Assembly (NCBI GenBank): GCA_947652605.1
Contig: OX393576.1
Location: 49,018,966-49,082,965 of the forward strand
Direction of reading: 5' to 3'
DNA: 64,000 nt
From: Elmis aenea
Taxonomy: Eukaryota; Arthropoda; Insecta; Coleoptera; Elmidae
In this document: piece after piece, positions 45,209-57,431 of the stretch
Position numbering within the stretch: position 1 is the stretch's first letter
Layout: each line of letters begins with the position of its first letter
Notes under the pieces: model-generated
Seen by the model: the letters and a program-made list of their open reading frames with translations, nothing else
What the model was told of the DNA's origin: nothing
The model's database searches: none
Made by a program: the position numbers and the translations under genes

Positions 45209-47399
45209 CACTAGAACCGCCGCAGCGGTCAATTTGACCGTTCGCGTTCTTTAAATTGAGCTGGTTCGGTTATTCTTTTAAGCACAACAATGCGCTTTCC
45301 TGAGTTTTCCTAACTTATTTTTATCTTATGATATACCAAGTTTCAAAATTTAAAAAAATATATTTCTATGAAATTTCAAATATTATACCTTAAACCGCCA
45401 AATACGGTCAATTTGACCGTTGTTAAAAATATTTACATTATACATAATCTTTCATTGTGGAAGTGTTTTAGAATTTTTTTTTTATGGTTATTAATAGTTA
45501 CTTCTTTTATATTTCTGAGTTTGCAAGTTATATATCTGTCTGCAACTTTGACTTTGTCACCGAAATATTGTTATATATAATATATTGCTGCTATGTGTCA
45601 TATTATACAGTCCAACAATTCTTGTAGTGCTAGTGCTAGTGAATTGACAAAATGTGGTCATCTGATGGCCTAACACAAGAGACAGCGCTAAAATATTTAG
45701 AAGAGTTAGAAAAGTTACCAGAAAATGAATCTGGAGGAAAAACTGAAGTAGATTGTGATACACTTGTTGATGGTAAAAACGATGAATTAATTACTGAAAA
45801 CCTTAGAGGGGAATTTAGCAGCAGTAAAAATAATGTAATTACTGGTCCAAGAACATCAAATATACCGGAGGGCAACGTTACCCAACATCGTATGCGAAAA
45901 AACCTTGTACTCTACCAGTCGGAAGTAAACAAACTTCAAAAGCTGGACATGTTTGGGAAGTTATAGCACCTAGCAGCCCTTTTTCTGGACGTGCACTTAC
46001 GAGATATATAATTCGGGATAACCCTGGACCAAGTCTTTATGCAAAGCGGAATGAGTGTCTGTGGATTCTGTAGTAAGTGCTTTTTGCTTATTTTTGGACA
46101 CTTCAATACAACAGAAATGCACTGCAACTGAGGTACGAAGACGATTGCAGGACGATTATTGGTTCATTAGATTCTAAATTTGTTTTAAATGAAGGGAACG
46201 TTTAAAAAATGATAAATTTTGTTTAGCTCCAGAAATTTTGAATAAGTTTATTTCAAACTGTAAGGTCTGCTATATTCCAGGAGAAAACATAACCATAGAT
46301 GAGCAAATATTTCCAACAAAAGCGAGATGTCGATTTACTCAATATATGGCCAACAAGCCAGATAAATTTGGAATTAGGTTTTGGTTGGCAACCGACACAA
46401 AAACCAAGTATTTGCTGAACGGTTTCCTTTATTTAGGGAAAGATGAGACGCGCCTGGTTAATCAGCCACTTGCTGAATATATTGTACTAAAATTAATGGA
46501 ACCGTTTTCGAATAAAGGTAGAAATGTAACTACTTATATTTTCTTCACTAGTGTGGAACTGGCCAATAAGTTGGCTAAAAAAATACTACCATAGTTGGCA
46601 CTATCAATCGGGCTTGAAAAGAAATTCCAATATCTTGAAAAACAATAAAATGCAATTATATTCTACTACAATAATGAATCTGGATCCCAAGTACACTAAC
46701 AATATATCATGCTCCTAAACCGAATAAAAATGTAATGATTTTGAGTTCGTTTCATAACAGTGGATCAAGAGAAGAAGAAAAAACCTGAAACAATTATATT
46801 TTATAATGAAACAAAGTATGGCGTTCACATTTTAGATCAAATGGCAAAAAAATATTCCACAAATGAAGGTTCACGAAGTTGGCCTGTTTACATTCTGTAC
46901 AATATCTTAGACTTGGCATTAATTAATGCGTGGGTTATTTATATGAAAGTGACAAGTCAAAATACGACAAGAAGAGATTTTATATTACATCTAGCTGAAG
47001 AACATGGGAGAGAATATAGATTTGCAAAGAAGTGCTACTCCGAAAAATGCCAGAAAAGGCCAACCCAAAGCTTCCAAAATACAATCAAACAAAACTGCAA
47101 ACGCTTGTCATTTGTGTAAACAATATGTCTGCGTAATATGTGCTAGAAGTGTACAAACAACTGTAATATCTTTAAATTGTGCAAACTAATAATTTATGTT
47201 AAAACAATGTTTTGTTAAAATATTAATTTTTAAGTACTTAAACTTAGCGCAATATTATTATGTTATTTATTTATGCTTTATTTGTGTTATTAAACATAAT
47301 AAAATTTTACAAACAGTAAAAAGGCTTCATTTAAACACAGCGGTCAAAATGACCGGTTACGGCGGTTGAAGGTAGTAACATTTTCCGGCGGTTCTAGTG
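45209..47399 (+). mobile_element. piggyBac element, 2.2 kb, both ends present
   Basis: Ends CACTAGAACCGCCG and CGGCGGTTCTAGTG are perfect inverts, each flanked by TTAA (45205-45208, 47400-47403). Subterminal GGTCAATTTGACCG recurs at about 45229 and 45407, with GGTCAAAATGACCG near 47342, the palindromic motif typical of piggyBac ends. The transposase inside is broken. It lies in the intron before the DIP terminal exon. Confidence 0.93.
45652..47189 (+). pseudogene. piggyBac transposase, decayed
   Basis: Starts MWSSDGLTQETALKYLEELE with an acidic N-terminal region ending at a stop at 45966. The core resumes at about 46220: KVCYIPGENITIDEQIF with the first catalytic Asp, RFTQYMANKPDKFGIRFW, LATDTKTKYLLNGF with the second, and NVTTYIFFTSVELANKL. 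After stops around 46594-46740 it continues PETIIFYNETKYGVHILDQM, where the family has GVD and this copy has GVH, so the third catalytic Asp appears lost. WPVYILYNILDLALINAW follows, and the C-terminal Cys-rich tail is in another frame as CHLCKQYVCVICARS. About 150-250 bp of the DDE region after 45966 seems deleted. Non-functional. Confidence 0.9.
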
Positions 47400-47615
47400 T
47401 TAAAGCAACTTTTACCGCTAAACTTTTTATTATTGATACTTGAATAAGATTTGTAGCAATATTGTTTTTTTAGGTTTATATTTGACGTGATTAACATAAA
47501 AAACTATTTAAAAAAGCTGATGCTTGTATCTGTATCAGTTTTCATATTGTATCTTAGGCTGCACAATTATGCTTTATATTCTATTACTTGTAGGTTCTGT
47601 AAATACTTAAAAAAG

Positions 47616-47675
47616 ACCCGTTTGTTACATGTCTTGCTGACGATATCACTTATAAAATAGATGTCTCACAGAAAG
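47616..47675 (+). CDS. Candidate DIP linker exon I (optional)
   Basis: Sixty bases reading DPFVTCLADDITYKIDVSQK plus one base, ending at a strong donor AAAG|GTAAGT, only 73 bp before the terminal exon. Phase 1 on both sides fits exon G and exon J, so its inclusion or skipping keeps the frame. The acceptor (CTTAAAAAAG) is poor in pyrimidines; the better acceptor at 47592 would lead into an in-frame TAA. It may be an alternative cassette exon or a false call. Confidence 0.35.
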
Positions 47676-47748
47676 GTAAGTTTCTGTAAAATATATTGAC
47701 ATTTATCTTTACATCCTATTTCATTATACATGACTTAAAACTTTCTAG

Positions 47749-47864
47749 ACTCGCTGCTCCTCGGGGATGTGTATTACAGTTGTTCGGCGCAAAATGACGT
47801 TCTCCGTCTGCTCCTAGCGACGTCGTTACTTGTGCTTACATCCGGTTTGTCGTCCGTGACGTGA
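47749..47864 (+). CDS. DIP-family Ig protein, terminal exon J (GPI-type tail)
   Basis: Acceptor ACTTTCTAG; the two leading bases complete a codon with the G left by exon G (or I) to give D. It reads SLLLGDVYYSCSAQNDVLRL then LLATSLLVLTSGLSSVT and TGA at 47862-47864. Small residues (SCSA), a short polar spacer (QND) and a hydrophobic C-terminus of about 15-18 residues with no basic tail after it are what a GPI-attachment signal looks like; DIPs are membrane-anchored, many by GPI. GC content is much higher than in flanking intron, as for coding DNA. This closes the gene. Support: phase, splice site, hydrophobic tail; not sequence homology. Confidence 0.72.
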
Positions 47865-48164
47865 AACATATCCTACAAACGTCTCGAATCGTTCTACCAT
47901 CGGTGCACCCGCTGCTGCCGAACACAACTTTCGGCGAGTTGGTTGGTATTCCCTGCATTAGATAGGTATATACGTATATGAACGCTGTGCGAATTTAGAA
48001 TATTAAAAGCTATTTTTGTACGCTTCCTACAAATTATCGCTACTTAAATCTAATTATATTTAGATACTATACGTAAAATGCTCGCTTTATAGTTTGATAT
48101 AGCTGGTGAGTTATATTTATATAAAAATTATTTCCCAAAAATACGTACATAATAATTTAAAATT
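47865..48164 (+). other. Probable 3' UTR start of the DIP gene
   Basis: GC-rich up to about 47960, then AT-rich. No clear AATAAA is seen close to the stop; the transcript end is undetermined and may lie beyond the palindrome at 48165. Confidence 0.4.
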
Positions 48165-49863
48165 ATATACAGGGTGTCCCCGTTATCACCGCGAATATTT
48201 TAAGTGGTGATAGAGGACCTTTTTCCAAGATAAAATTTCAAGTAAATTTTTTTCCTAAAATCAAATGCTAAGCTGATATCAACACTTACTTGATTTTTTT
48301 ACACTTCTGCATTTATAAGACTCTGTAGCCGAAAATATCAATTTTATCGTAAAATACCTTGCAGCTTTTTAATAGAGCATGAAATTCTCTACAAAATTAG
48401 TTTTATTTATTTTTTGTCTACAGGCAATGGTTTGAGAGTTATAAAACAGTATGTACAAAAAAATGTAAAAATCTTACAAAATTTAATTGTTTCTTAGACT
48501 TTGCAACCGCTGTATCTTTAAAACGAAAGGTTGTACAAAAAAACCGACGGCCCATTCCGGATAGCAAATTTTATTGGCTACAACTTTGGTCTAGTGAAAT
48601 TTTTTGAAAATCAACCGATCTTCCGGAAAAGCTGAAAATAAGGAATAGAGTGCAAAAACAAAATTTCCTACAAATATTGTTTTGTATTTAAAAATGCTTT
48701 TAAAGAGAGTGCGATTACGTGATTGAAAATGATGGAGGTCATTTTGAACACTTATTGAAGTAATTTTGCGGTTACATGTTTTATTGCGTCCAGATGGATT
48801 TGCATTGTTTTGCATTTTATCGTTTTTTTTTTCACCTTTTTCACTATTATAAAAATTTCTATGATACATTTAGTTTTATTGAACAACATATTTACCGAAG
48901 TTGTAGTCCGTTAAATGCCTTATCAGCAATAGGCATCCGTTTTGCTCTACGACGTTTCGTTAAAAAGATGCGGCGTTTTTAAAAATCTACATAACTTATT
49001 TATATGCAATTTTACAATTTTTTGTTAAATTTGTTCGTTAGCTCCTTAAAAAAATGATAAGGGGTGGTTTTCTGAAGAATTTCAAACTTCATAAAAAACT
49101 TTGAAACTGATGAGATACATAATTTTATGAATGTTGCCGATGCTATGGCATTTTTAAATACAAAATATCATAATTACCGGGAGTTTTTGTTTTTCGAAAA
49201 CGATAAAATGCATAACAATGCAAATCCATCTGGACGCAATAAAATGAACATGTAACCACAAAATTACTTCAATAAGTGTTCAAAATGACCTCCATCATTT
49301 TCAATCACGTAATCGCACTCTCTTTAAAAACATTTTTAAATACAAAACAATATTTGTAGGAAATTTTGTTTTTGCACTCTATTCCTTATTTTCAGCTTTT
49401 CCGGAAAATCAGTTTGATTTTCAAAAAATTTCACTAGACCAAAATTGTAGCCCATAAAATTTGCTATCCGGAATGGGCCGTCGGTTTTTTTGTACAACCT
49501 TTCGTTTTAAAGATACAGCGGTTGCAAAGTCTAAGAAACAATTAAATTTTGTAAGTTTTTTACATTTTTTTGTACAAACTGTTTTATAACTCTCAAACCA
49601 TTGCCTGTAGACAAAAAATAAATAAAACTAATTTTGTAGAGAATTTCATGCTCTATTAAAAAGCTGCAAGGTATTTTACGATAAAATTGATATTTTTGGC
49701 TACAGAGTCTTATAAATGCAGAAGTGTAAAAAAATCAAGTAAGTGTTGATATCAGCTTAGCATTTGATTTTAGGAAAAAAATTTATTTGAAATTTTTTCT
49801 TAGAAAAAGGTCCTCTATCACCACTTAAAATATTTGCGGTGATAACGGGGACACCCTGTATAT
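48165..49863. repeat. 1.7 kb palindromic foldback element
   Basis: TATACAGGGTGTCCCCGTTA at the left pairs with TAACGGGGACACCCTGTATA at the right. The arms match nearly base for base over about 650-700 bp (for example CAACCGCTGTATCTTTAAAA, GAATGGGCCGTCGG, AATGGAGGTCATTTTGAACA-type words), centred at about 49010. The largest palindrome in the window; open frames inside are mirror artefacts. Confidence 0.92.
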
Positions 49864-52800
49864 CAATACAGTTAATAGTTTTACAATAAAAATATTTACC
49901 CTGGGTATTAGTAAATAGATTATTAACTACAAACTTGTAAAAACCGCATAGTACTAAATTAAATGCAGTTTTAAGTTTAAAGAAAGAATGTTAAATTAAA
50001 TTGTATCTAAGTTGTATAAATAACATATGCTTAATAATGTTTTAAATTGGTTTATTTTATACTTAGTTTTAAAGTGGCACGTAAATATAATGAATAGAAA
50101 ATATATGTGATTAAAACATACCCTGTAGCTCGACTCTTACGAGCTTTTCGAGCATGTATTGCCGCCTTGGCCTATTGGCGGGGAATGCCCTATGACAAAT
50201 GTTTATGTATGCAGTAAGTAGCACGACGTTATACCAACGTAGGCGAAGTTGAAGGCAAAATAATATAAGTTTTTTTAGGAATAACGATTTATTTGTTTTT
50301 TATTTTTTAAACCTTCAATTTTTTTTGCGATAAAATTATTCAAATAAAATATTCTAACGTTTTAAATCCAGAGCAGATTAAAACTAATAAACATGCAAAA
50401 TATCTTTTTTTTATGCGTTTTGACATTGTACATTTATTTAGGTTGATTTAAAGTAACTTAATGCATTCTTGTATTTGTTTAATCATTGACAACTTCGTGG
50501 TGCGTACGCATATGAAAAGTCTTCTGCCAATCCATTTTTGTTTTCTATTTACAATTTATCTTAAAAAAGTTTTATTTTATTTTGTACTATTTTAACATAG
50601 ACACGTGCAATGTTCAATAATTTTGCTGTAACCGGATGAAAGTAAAAATAGTCTATACTAGAAAAATGTGCTTTTATTTGATTTATCTTGACGCATTTTA
50701 GAGTAAGAAATATGAACAAATTTTCGAAGGACAGTTTACTGCCAAAAGTCTACGAAAGGTAAGTTGATCTTTGTTATTATATATTTTTTTTGTTTTTATA
50801 ATTTTTTAAAATTTCCGTGATTTGTTGTATTTGTTATATTGAAAAATAAGCTAGTCGCAATGTTGCCAATTTTTCTTCTGTGGTCGTAGAAAAAACACGG
50901 TGCATCTTTGTCAATAATCCCCGTTCAGTATAAATCATCAATCAATTTACAATTTCTGCGTCAGCCTATTTAACAACTAAAGTTCTATAAACCAATTCAT
51001 GAGATTGTTTTAATATCTTAAATTTAATATTATAAATACAAAAAAAAAACAGTACTCAGTAACAACAATAGCAAATATTAATTATTTTGCATAGTTAGCG
51101 AAAGGCAAATAATTGGTTAACCAAAAATACTTATATTTGCTTTTTGTTCGAACAAAAGTTTATTTTAAATAGTTAAAAATTTCGATATGCCACGAAACAA
51201 AAATGCTTTTCTTTGCACATCTTTGAATTGATCTCCGCCTAATTACACTAAAATACAACCTAGACAAAGTCTTTGTTCCTTTTGTTAATTACATTAAACA
51301 AATATTTACGGAATCGTGTCCTGCTGAAAATCTGAACGAAATTTAAATAATAAATCCTTAACTTTCGTAAACATATGATATTGGAGGTTTCATAGCAATA
51401 TAAAATTAATGTGAAGCTTTACAGCCAACTACAAACTTTGGGCAATAAAATTGATTTATTATGCGTACCATTTTATTTATAAAACTAATTTATTTTTATT
51501 CTAAGTTTCGCTATTACTTAGATTTTGATTATTGTACGGAACTTTTGACTGCAAATCTTAACAAAATATTTTTTTCATTAAAATGGTTGCTATTAACGCT
51601 GTCTCTTAACTTGATTGCTCATAAAAGCTTATATTGTTAACCCGTTTTGACAAGTAGTAATTTAAATGAATTTAAGTGGTGTTTGTCATGAAACCATTAC
51701 ATCAGAACATTCGGTAAACACAGATCAGGAACTGATGATAAGCGATTAATAACATAACGGCATATCCAATATAAGCATTAAATTATTGTGTGTTAATGAT
51801 CATTCTGTAAATTGTTAATTAGTGAAAGCAAATTTGTTTGTGAAATTAAAATCGCTACTGAGAGTAAAGCGTCAAACATTATGATGAAGTTTGCTTCTAG
51901 CTACGTAAACCAATATAACAAAAAGCAATAAAGAAAATATCCCGGAAATATATTTTATAGCGAATTTCAAAAGTATTCTAAACTATAATGCTCCACGCCA
52001 TTAATAAAAGAAAATGTAATCCCTTTCTTTTTCTTCCCGACTCTGGTGCCACAAAGGGAGCTTATGAGGAAACTTACGTATTGCGTGACTGCACGCTATC
52101 TACCCGAAGCTGTCGCCACCGTTTTCTTTTTTTTTTTCTTTTTAATACACCAGGTTAACAAAACACAAAACAAAATTTAATCATATATTGTATTGGTCAA
52201 AATAACGGGGAATTAAAAATGTGATAATATATGTGTTGTTAGCCTATATTGATAAAAATTACCCATTTCTTTAGTGCTACGACAAAATCTAAACTGCACT
52301 GAAAGTTTTTGTTTGGTGATTGACTTTATTGGATCACTTATTTAAAATGGAACAGCCTATATACAGAATGGTCAGCACAGAAGGGCCACAATTAGGATTT
52401 CGTAAATGGTAAAACCTACAAAGAAGTTTAAACTAAACAAATTGTTTTCCCTTCTGAAACCTATTGAATTACGCTTTAATGTTTTTAAAAATTCCATGGC
52501 ACGCTAGGTAATGAACAAATATTAAAATGGGCATTTTTTCAAATCAATAATAATAGGAGTACTTAAAAGTAGAATAGTAATTTATATAACAAGGCAGTAA
52601 AGTTCTACTTTTTATCACGAGTGTGGGCTTCCTCTCGGCAAATAACCACGCGAGTGATTAATTTTCCTCTTCAATTGCTTTTTGTCTTGTAATTTTTTTG
52701 CAGAAAATATGATTTTTTTTTATTGGGTATTAAAAATTTTAAGAGCCTACAAAAACGTATTTTTTCACTACTAGTAATATAGCGTAGCATTATGACGTAT

Positions 52801-53330
52801 ATTAGAATGCCGTGAAATTCAATTTCTCTACCTATGCATGGTTACAGGTAAACAATTTTTCATTATTAATCACTGGTGAATAATGAACAAATTTATATTT
52901 TTTGATAATGCTGTTGTAGTTTTAAAGAAAAAAAAATTATAGGACGATTTAGTATGATAAAGAAATTCTCTTTATTGATATTTTAGCATTTAAAACGTTG
53001 TTTAAATAAATTAATTTAATTTTAAAAACTTTGGTGTATTTAAATAACACGACTTTCGCGCCGTAATAAATGACGGTTGTCTGGGTTGTCAATATCCACA
53101 CCGTCGATTGACACAACGTAAAAAAGAGAAAAGTTTTAATAATGTCAGTATTTTAGATGAAACCATCGCTTAAAAACAATGTTTTTTAATAACAATAGTG
53201 ATTTAGCAAGATGAGTAACACGCAGATTCAATATTTCTATAGAATAGATAGGTACTTAACTTTTTATATTTTAGGTTAGAAAGTGCGTAAATAACATAAA
53301 TGGGTTTGTCTTACTAGTAGTGAAAAAAAT
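49864..53330. other. AT-rich sequence without recognised genes
   Basis: About 3.5 kb with no element ends or protein motifs that I recognise. A 57-bp open segment at 50702-50758 lies between an AG and a strong AAAG|GTAAGT donor, but there is nothing to link it to. A GC-richer patch at 52020-52125 holds no convincing frame. Confidence 0.5.
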
Positions 53331-53463
53331 AGTATATACACCACGGTAGAGAAGTCTTATAGCCTTCGGGCCGTTACATCCCTCGGCGCTTCGCGCCTCG
53401 CGATCTAATCTGAGCCCTCAGGCTATAATAGTTGACTTCTCTACCTTGGTATATAATATACTA
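53331..53463. repeat. Hairpin MITE, 130 bp
   Basis: AGTATATACACCACGGTAGAGAAGTC (left) pairs with GACTTCTCTACCTTGGTATATAATATACT (right), and TTATAGCC pairs with GGCTATAA; the loop is GC-rich (CTCGGCGCTTCGCGCCTCG). No flanking duplication beyond TA/AT ambiguity. Confidence 0.75.
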
Positions 53464-53507
53464 TTAGAAAACAGGGCGCTAATAAAAAAAAACAAAATAT
53501 TTCTTAT

Positions 53508-53760
53508 TTAACCCTTAACCGCCCAATAGTGTCCAACGGACACATTTTCAAATTTTTTTGCATACAGAATCAAAAGTGTTTATTTTATTGCAAAATCACT
53601 TTGTCTAATTTATCACCTATGTTTTATCTCTCAAATTCTCTTACCAAAGTTTTCTAAAAGAAAGTAAGTTTTTCCTAATTTAACAATTTTGTTAAAAATA
53701 ACGTAACTGCCCAGTAGTGTCCAATGGACACGCATCTGAAAATCTTTAATATTGTATTAA
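53508..53760 (+). mobile_element. piggyBac-type element end
   Basis: TTAA followed by CCCTTAACCGCCCAATAGTG and the palindrome GTGTCCAACGGACAC; the unit TGCCCAGTAGTGTCCAATGG recurs at about 53709. CCC-start after TTAA and a repeated GTCC..GGAC palindrome resemble piggyBac terminal and subterminal repeats. No transposase or partner end was found. Confidence 0.5.
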
Positions 53761-55286
53761 AATAAAGTAGAATAGTCTTATAACCAAAAACAATTAAATA
53801 AAATCTTATAACTTGTTAAAGCTTACAAAAAATTGTCTGTTTCTATTTTCCTGTATTTGTGAAATTACCAAAATAGAGAGTATATTACTTTTTTTTTTGA
53901 AAAGCATAGAATGTGAATTTGCACATTAATACCCACCCACACACATCCAAAAACATCTGTTTTTCTTGAATATCCAAAAGCTCTGAAACGACTAAAACAG
54001 CTAATACCCTAAAGGAAAACGTCGTCTTTGTGAAAAATGATATAGGGTTGTAAGTCTCAAATCTCTTCCACATGATTAAAGCATATTTTAAATGTCACTA
54101 CAGATTCTGTGTAACAAATAAAACTCTTTATAATTCAAATCAAGAATTAAACTCACTTTGGAACGAAAACCACTGCGAAACTTAATTCAGTCAATCTAGG
54201 TTAATTTAAACTCTTTCCTGAACCTAATGTCTTTCCATTAATCGACAAAAAAGGAGCGTACACCATTTTGTGTAGTGACCGGAAAAAGAAATGGCAGAAC
54301 TATTTATAACATCAAAATAAAGAAATACCTACGTAAATTTCTTATTTGAATTTAAAACTTTTGCCCAAGTCTATAAAATTAAATTAATGGTGTCTTAAAA
54401 ACATAAATTATAACCACAGTAGATAATATGTAGTATTTGGTATCGATTTAAACAAAGGCAATCATATTTAATGCTTAAGAAATTACTCAATTAAATACAA
54501 TTTATGCCAGAGATATTCATAAACAGACACAATCAACAGATGTTTTATAATTATTAAAAATATTGTACCTCAAACATTTTTTTTTAACCAAATATTAAAG
54601 GTCTATAATATTATAAATTATGCAATTTATACGATTTTTGCTGGATAATTTGGCTCTATGTCGACTACATAATACGAAACACGAAATTATACAGTTTTTA
54701 CCTTTGCCAAACCGTTATCTCCCTCGAAAACTCGTGCCAAGAGTTTTAACTGCTACATTTTCACAAGTGCTAATGAAATTTATCCCGCGTTTTGCACCTT
54801 TACATACAAATTAGTCTATTATCTATCCCGATAATACATCTGCTGTTGAAATAATGTGGAAGTAAAACAACTGATTCCAGCTTCTCCTGTAATCAAAACA
54901 AAAAAACTTGTGTGCAACAATACAAATATCACAATTTTTGATCTTCCCATTTCCACCGATTACATAATCGTTTTTAATTTTTTAGTAGTAGCGCCTTAAC
55001 AATTAAACTGCTATTGTATCGCAATTTATTTGTTCAAAAAATTAGATTACACGGATACCTTGTATTAAGTTTTAATACAACTAATTGATTGTAACTTTTT
55101 TTGGATCACGTATGGGCCTAGGGTTATAATTTTGATTCAATATTGATAGGCCAATTGATAGGCAAATTATACGGCAATTATTTGGCCAATCAAATTTTAA
55201 ACAAATTTGTATTTTATGAGCTATTAATTATTAAAGATATCAATTTACGTAGATAGTACAAAATGTTGATATAAGTATGATAATTT
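53761..55286. other. AT-rich sequence without recognised genes
   Basis: Short frames at 53885-54073 (minus) and 54620-54814 (plus) have no motif. At about 55146-55190 GGCCAATTGATAGGC-like words repeat locally. Nothing else was recognised. Confidence 0.5.
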
Positions 55287-55514
55287 ATTTTTAATTTGGT
55301 CTTCGGAGTTTGCCCCCGTAATATATTCATATGCTAGACGTTTCTGCCAGCCCTCCCTGGCCATTATCAAGAGCTTTAATGAAAAATTGATTAATCGTTT
55401 GAATAAAAAGTAAACATATTGTCGCTGACAGAAATTAGTATCACTTTCTGTTAGTCAAGGCTGACTAAATTTGCTTAATTACGAGGACAAAACTCCGAAG
55501 ACCAAATTAAAAAT
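55287..55514. mobile_element. MITE with TTTGGTCTTCGGAGTTTT ends
   Basis: ATTTTTAATTTGGTCTTCGG at the left is complementary to CCGAAGACCAAATTAAAAAT at the right; inner GAGTTT/AAACTC and CTGACAGAAA/TTTCTGCCAG words also pair partly. 228 bp, AT-rich loop. Superfamily unknown. Confidence 0.75.
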
Positions 55515-55883
55515 GATAGTAAGCGCGAAAATCTAAAACGAAAGGATGATAATATTGATATATCATAAGTAGGTAGTTTATTTGTTTGGAATTATTTTGT
55601 GAATGTCAGAAAAACAGTTCATGCAAAGAAGTGACTTTTCGCAGGACATTCGAAAGTTGTTTGTGTACGCCACTGATTAAATATTAATGAAACAAAATTA
55701 AAGCTAACCACCTTTTACCAGTCCAAAAGGCTTAACTCATCTAACATTAATTATAGAATATGTATGAACAAGTATTATACATAAAATTGCAGGTTTAAGC
55801 ATTTTTAGGCATGTACCTTTAAGAATACATATGGCGCTGAAATAAACAAAATAGATAAAATATCAATTATGCGCCGCCTGTAT

Positions 55884-55935
55884 ATTCTGGGCACACGGGT
55901 CTATTTGACCCTAAATGACATTTTTCAATTTTTTA
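55884..55935. other. Possible piggyBac-like palindromic end motif
   Basis: GGGCACACGGGTCTATTTGACCC contains the palindrome GGGTC.ATTTGACCC, similar to subterminal motifs of piggyBac ends in this window. No TTAA is adjacent, so this is only a resemblance. Confidence 0.25.
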
Positions 55936-56137
55936 TGCATACTCTACTCGTTTGCAAGCAATTCCATGCAAAAAATAGGTTGGTGCCAGGGACCCTTTTA
56001 TGAAAATCGGTTTGTCTGTCAACATGATAAACAATAAAAGTATAGGGATGTATTTCCATTACTGCAGGATGTTTAGTTTTTAATTTTAGCCAACAACAAT
56101 TTGATTCAATTTTTATACGTTTTCATGCTTGTATAGC

Positions 56138-56740
56138 GGGTGTAAACGAAGTGTGGTACACCCCCTTTTTTCTTTAGTTTTGATTTTAGATAAATGAAAT
56201 TTTAGACATATGATGTGCAAAAAACGGGTCTTTTTGAGCACATGCACACAATTGTTCCACTTCCGGTTTCGCCAGAAATGACCCCAACTTTGTTGTTTTA
56301 AATGGAACACCCTGTATATTTTTACATTTTTGGAAAGATTTTGGATACAACTGCTCTATTTTGAATAATTTTTATACCCTCAAATAATTTTTGAAACAAA
56401 ATTTAGTTTTTTTTTAAGTGTGACGTGACCTGCATAAAATGAATTTTGGTATGTCAACAATTATTGTGTATAAAACGTTTTTGTAAATTTTAATTAAAGT
56501 AACCTATACTTCAAGGTTGCGGTATCGGTTTTTTGACAAAAAGACAATTTTTTAAATGGAACTATTGTGGTACAAGCGGTTATTTAAATGGAGCATCTTC
56601 TAACGAATCCATCGATAACAATAACTTTTTTTAAATTAAGGGTCTGCTTCAAAAACTTCAAATTATTGTGGAGATTTATTAAGAGATCCTCTTAATCGCA
56701 GTACACTGTGCATAACTGCAATGCTGCAATGTCCATATTG
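56138..56740. mobile_element. Truncated copy of the 60.2 kb foldback element
   Basis: TAGCGGGTGTAAACGAAGTG then TGGTACACCCC, ACTTCCGGTTTCGCC, GGAACACCCTGTATATTTTT and AAGAGATCCTCTTAATCGCA are shared in order with 60183-60770. Only one arm is present. The open frame at 56113-56310 (minus) is not conserved as protein. Confidence 0.78.
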
Positions 56741-57010
56741 ATAATCTAAGATTTTTAAAAACTACAATAAATACATAAAAACCTGTTGTAAGGTTTGTAC
56801 TAATTCGCAAATTCGCCTCGTATTGTTAAACATCGGTGTCTGCACGCGTAATTTGCACACATCACGTATCATAACATGACGAACACGATTTTCATGCAGT
56901 GTCTGTTAGTAATCCTAGTTTTATTTGATTTTCCATGTTTGCTGCCAACTACGAAAAGGATACCTTAGAAAGAGAGGTACATATTTCCATTTCATTTAAT
57001 CGGCTTCAGT

Positions 57011-57419
57011 CCACGGTCTACTACACAGGTTCGGAAACTCCCATATAAAACCGACTGAGGCCGGTAACTAGTTCCGTAAATTATCCCACAGATGGCGATA
57101 AGTCTAAGAACCGTTCACCAAAAATTATCGCTAGATGGCGATAAGTCTAAGAACCGGTTCGTGCACAAGATTTTGACAGTCAGCAAGATTTATAAGCTCT
57201 CGCTTAAAAAATTCAAATTAAATCAATCAGATGATGTATATAAAAATGTTTTAACCGAATTTTTAAGTCAGTTTTTTTCAAAATGTGTTTTTAAACATAA
57301 TCGCCATCTAACGGATTTTTATGGCGAATGGTTCTTAGACTTATCGCCACCTAGCGGAAATTTATGTCGAAAAGTTCCAGATTTTTTGACAGGCTTCCTA
57401 ACCTGTGTAGTAGACCGTG
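57011..57419 (+). mobile_element. TIR element, head-to-head pair member 1
   Basis: Bounded by CCACGGTCTACTACACAGGT and the complementary CCTGTGTAGTAGACCGTG. Contains three copies of GATGGCGATAAGTCTAAGAA-type words. The sequence is repeated in reverse in member 2 (57432-58047), separated by only 12 bp. The frame at 57092-57454 crosses the boundary and is not a gene. Confidence 0.8.
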
Positions 57420-57431
57420 CTTCAGTCTCCA

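Noticed and set aside
48591..48982. Frames of 92 and 68 codons on opposite strands
   Set aside because: Both are within the 1.7 kb palindrome and are mirror images of noncoding arms.
50702..50758. 57-bp open segment between AG and a strong AAAG|GTAAGT donor
   Set aside because: Two frames are open, neither recognisable; in the DIP phase it meets an immediate stop, and it lies after the DIP terminal exon.
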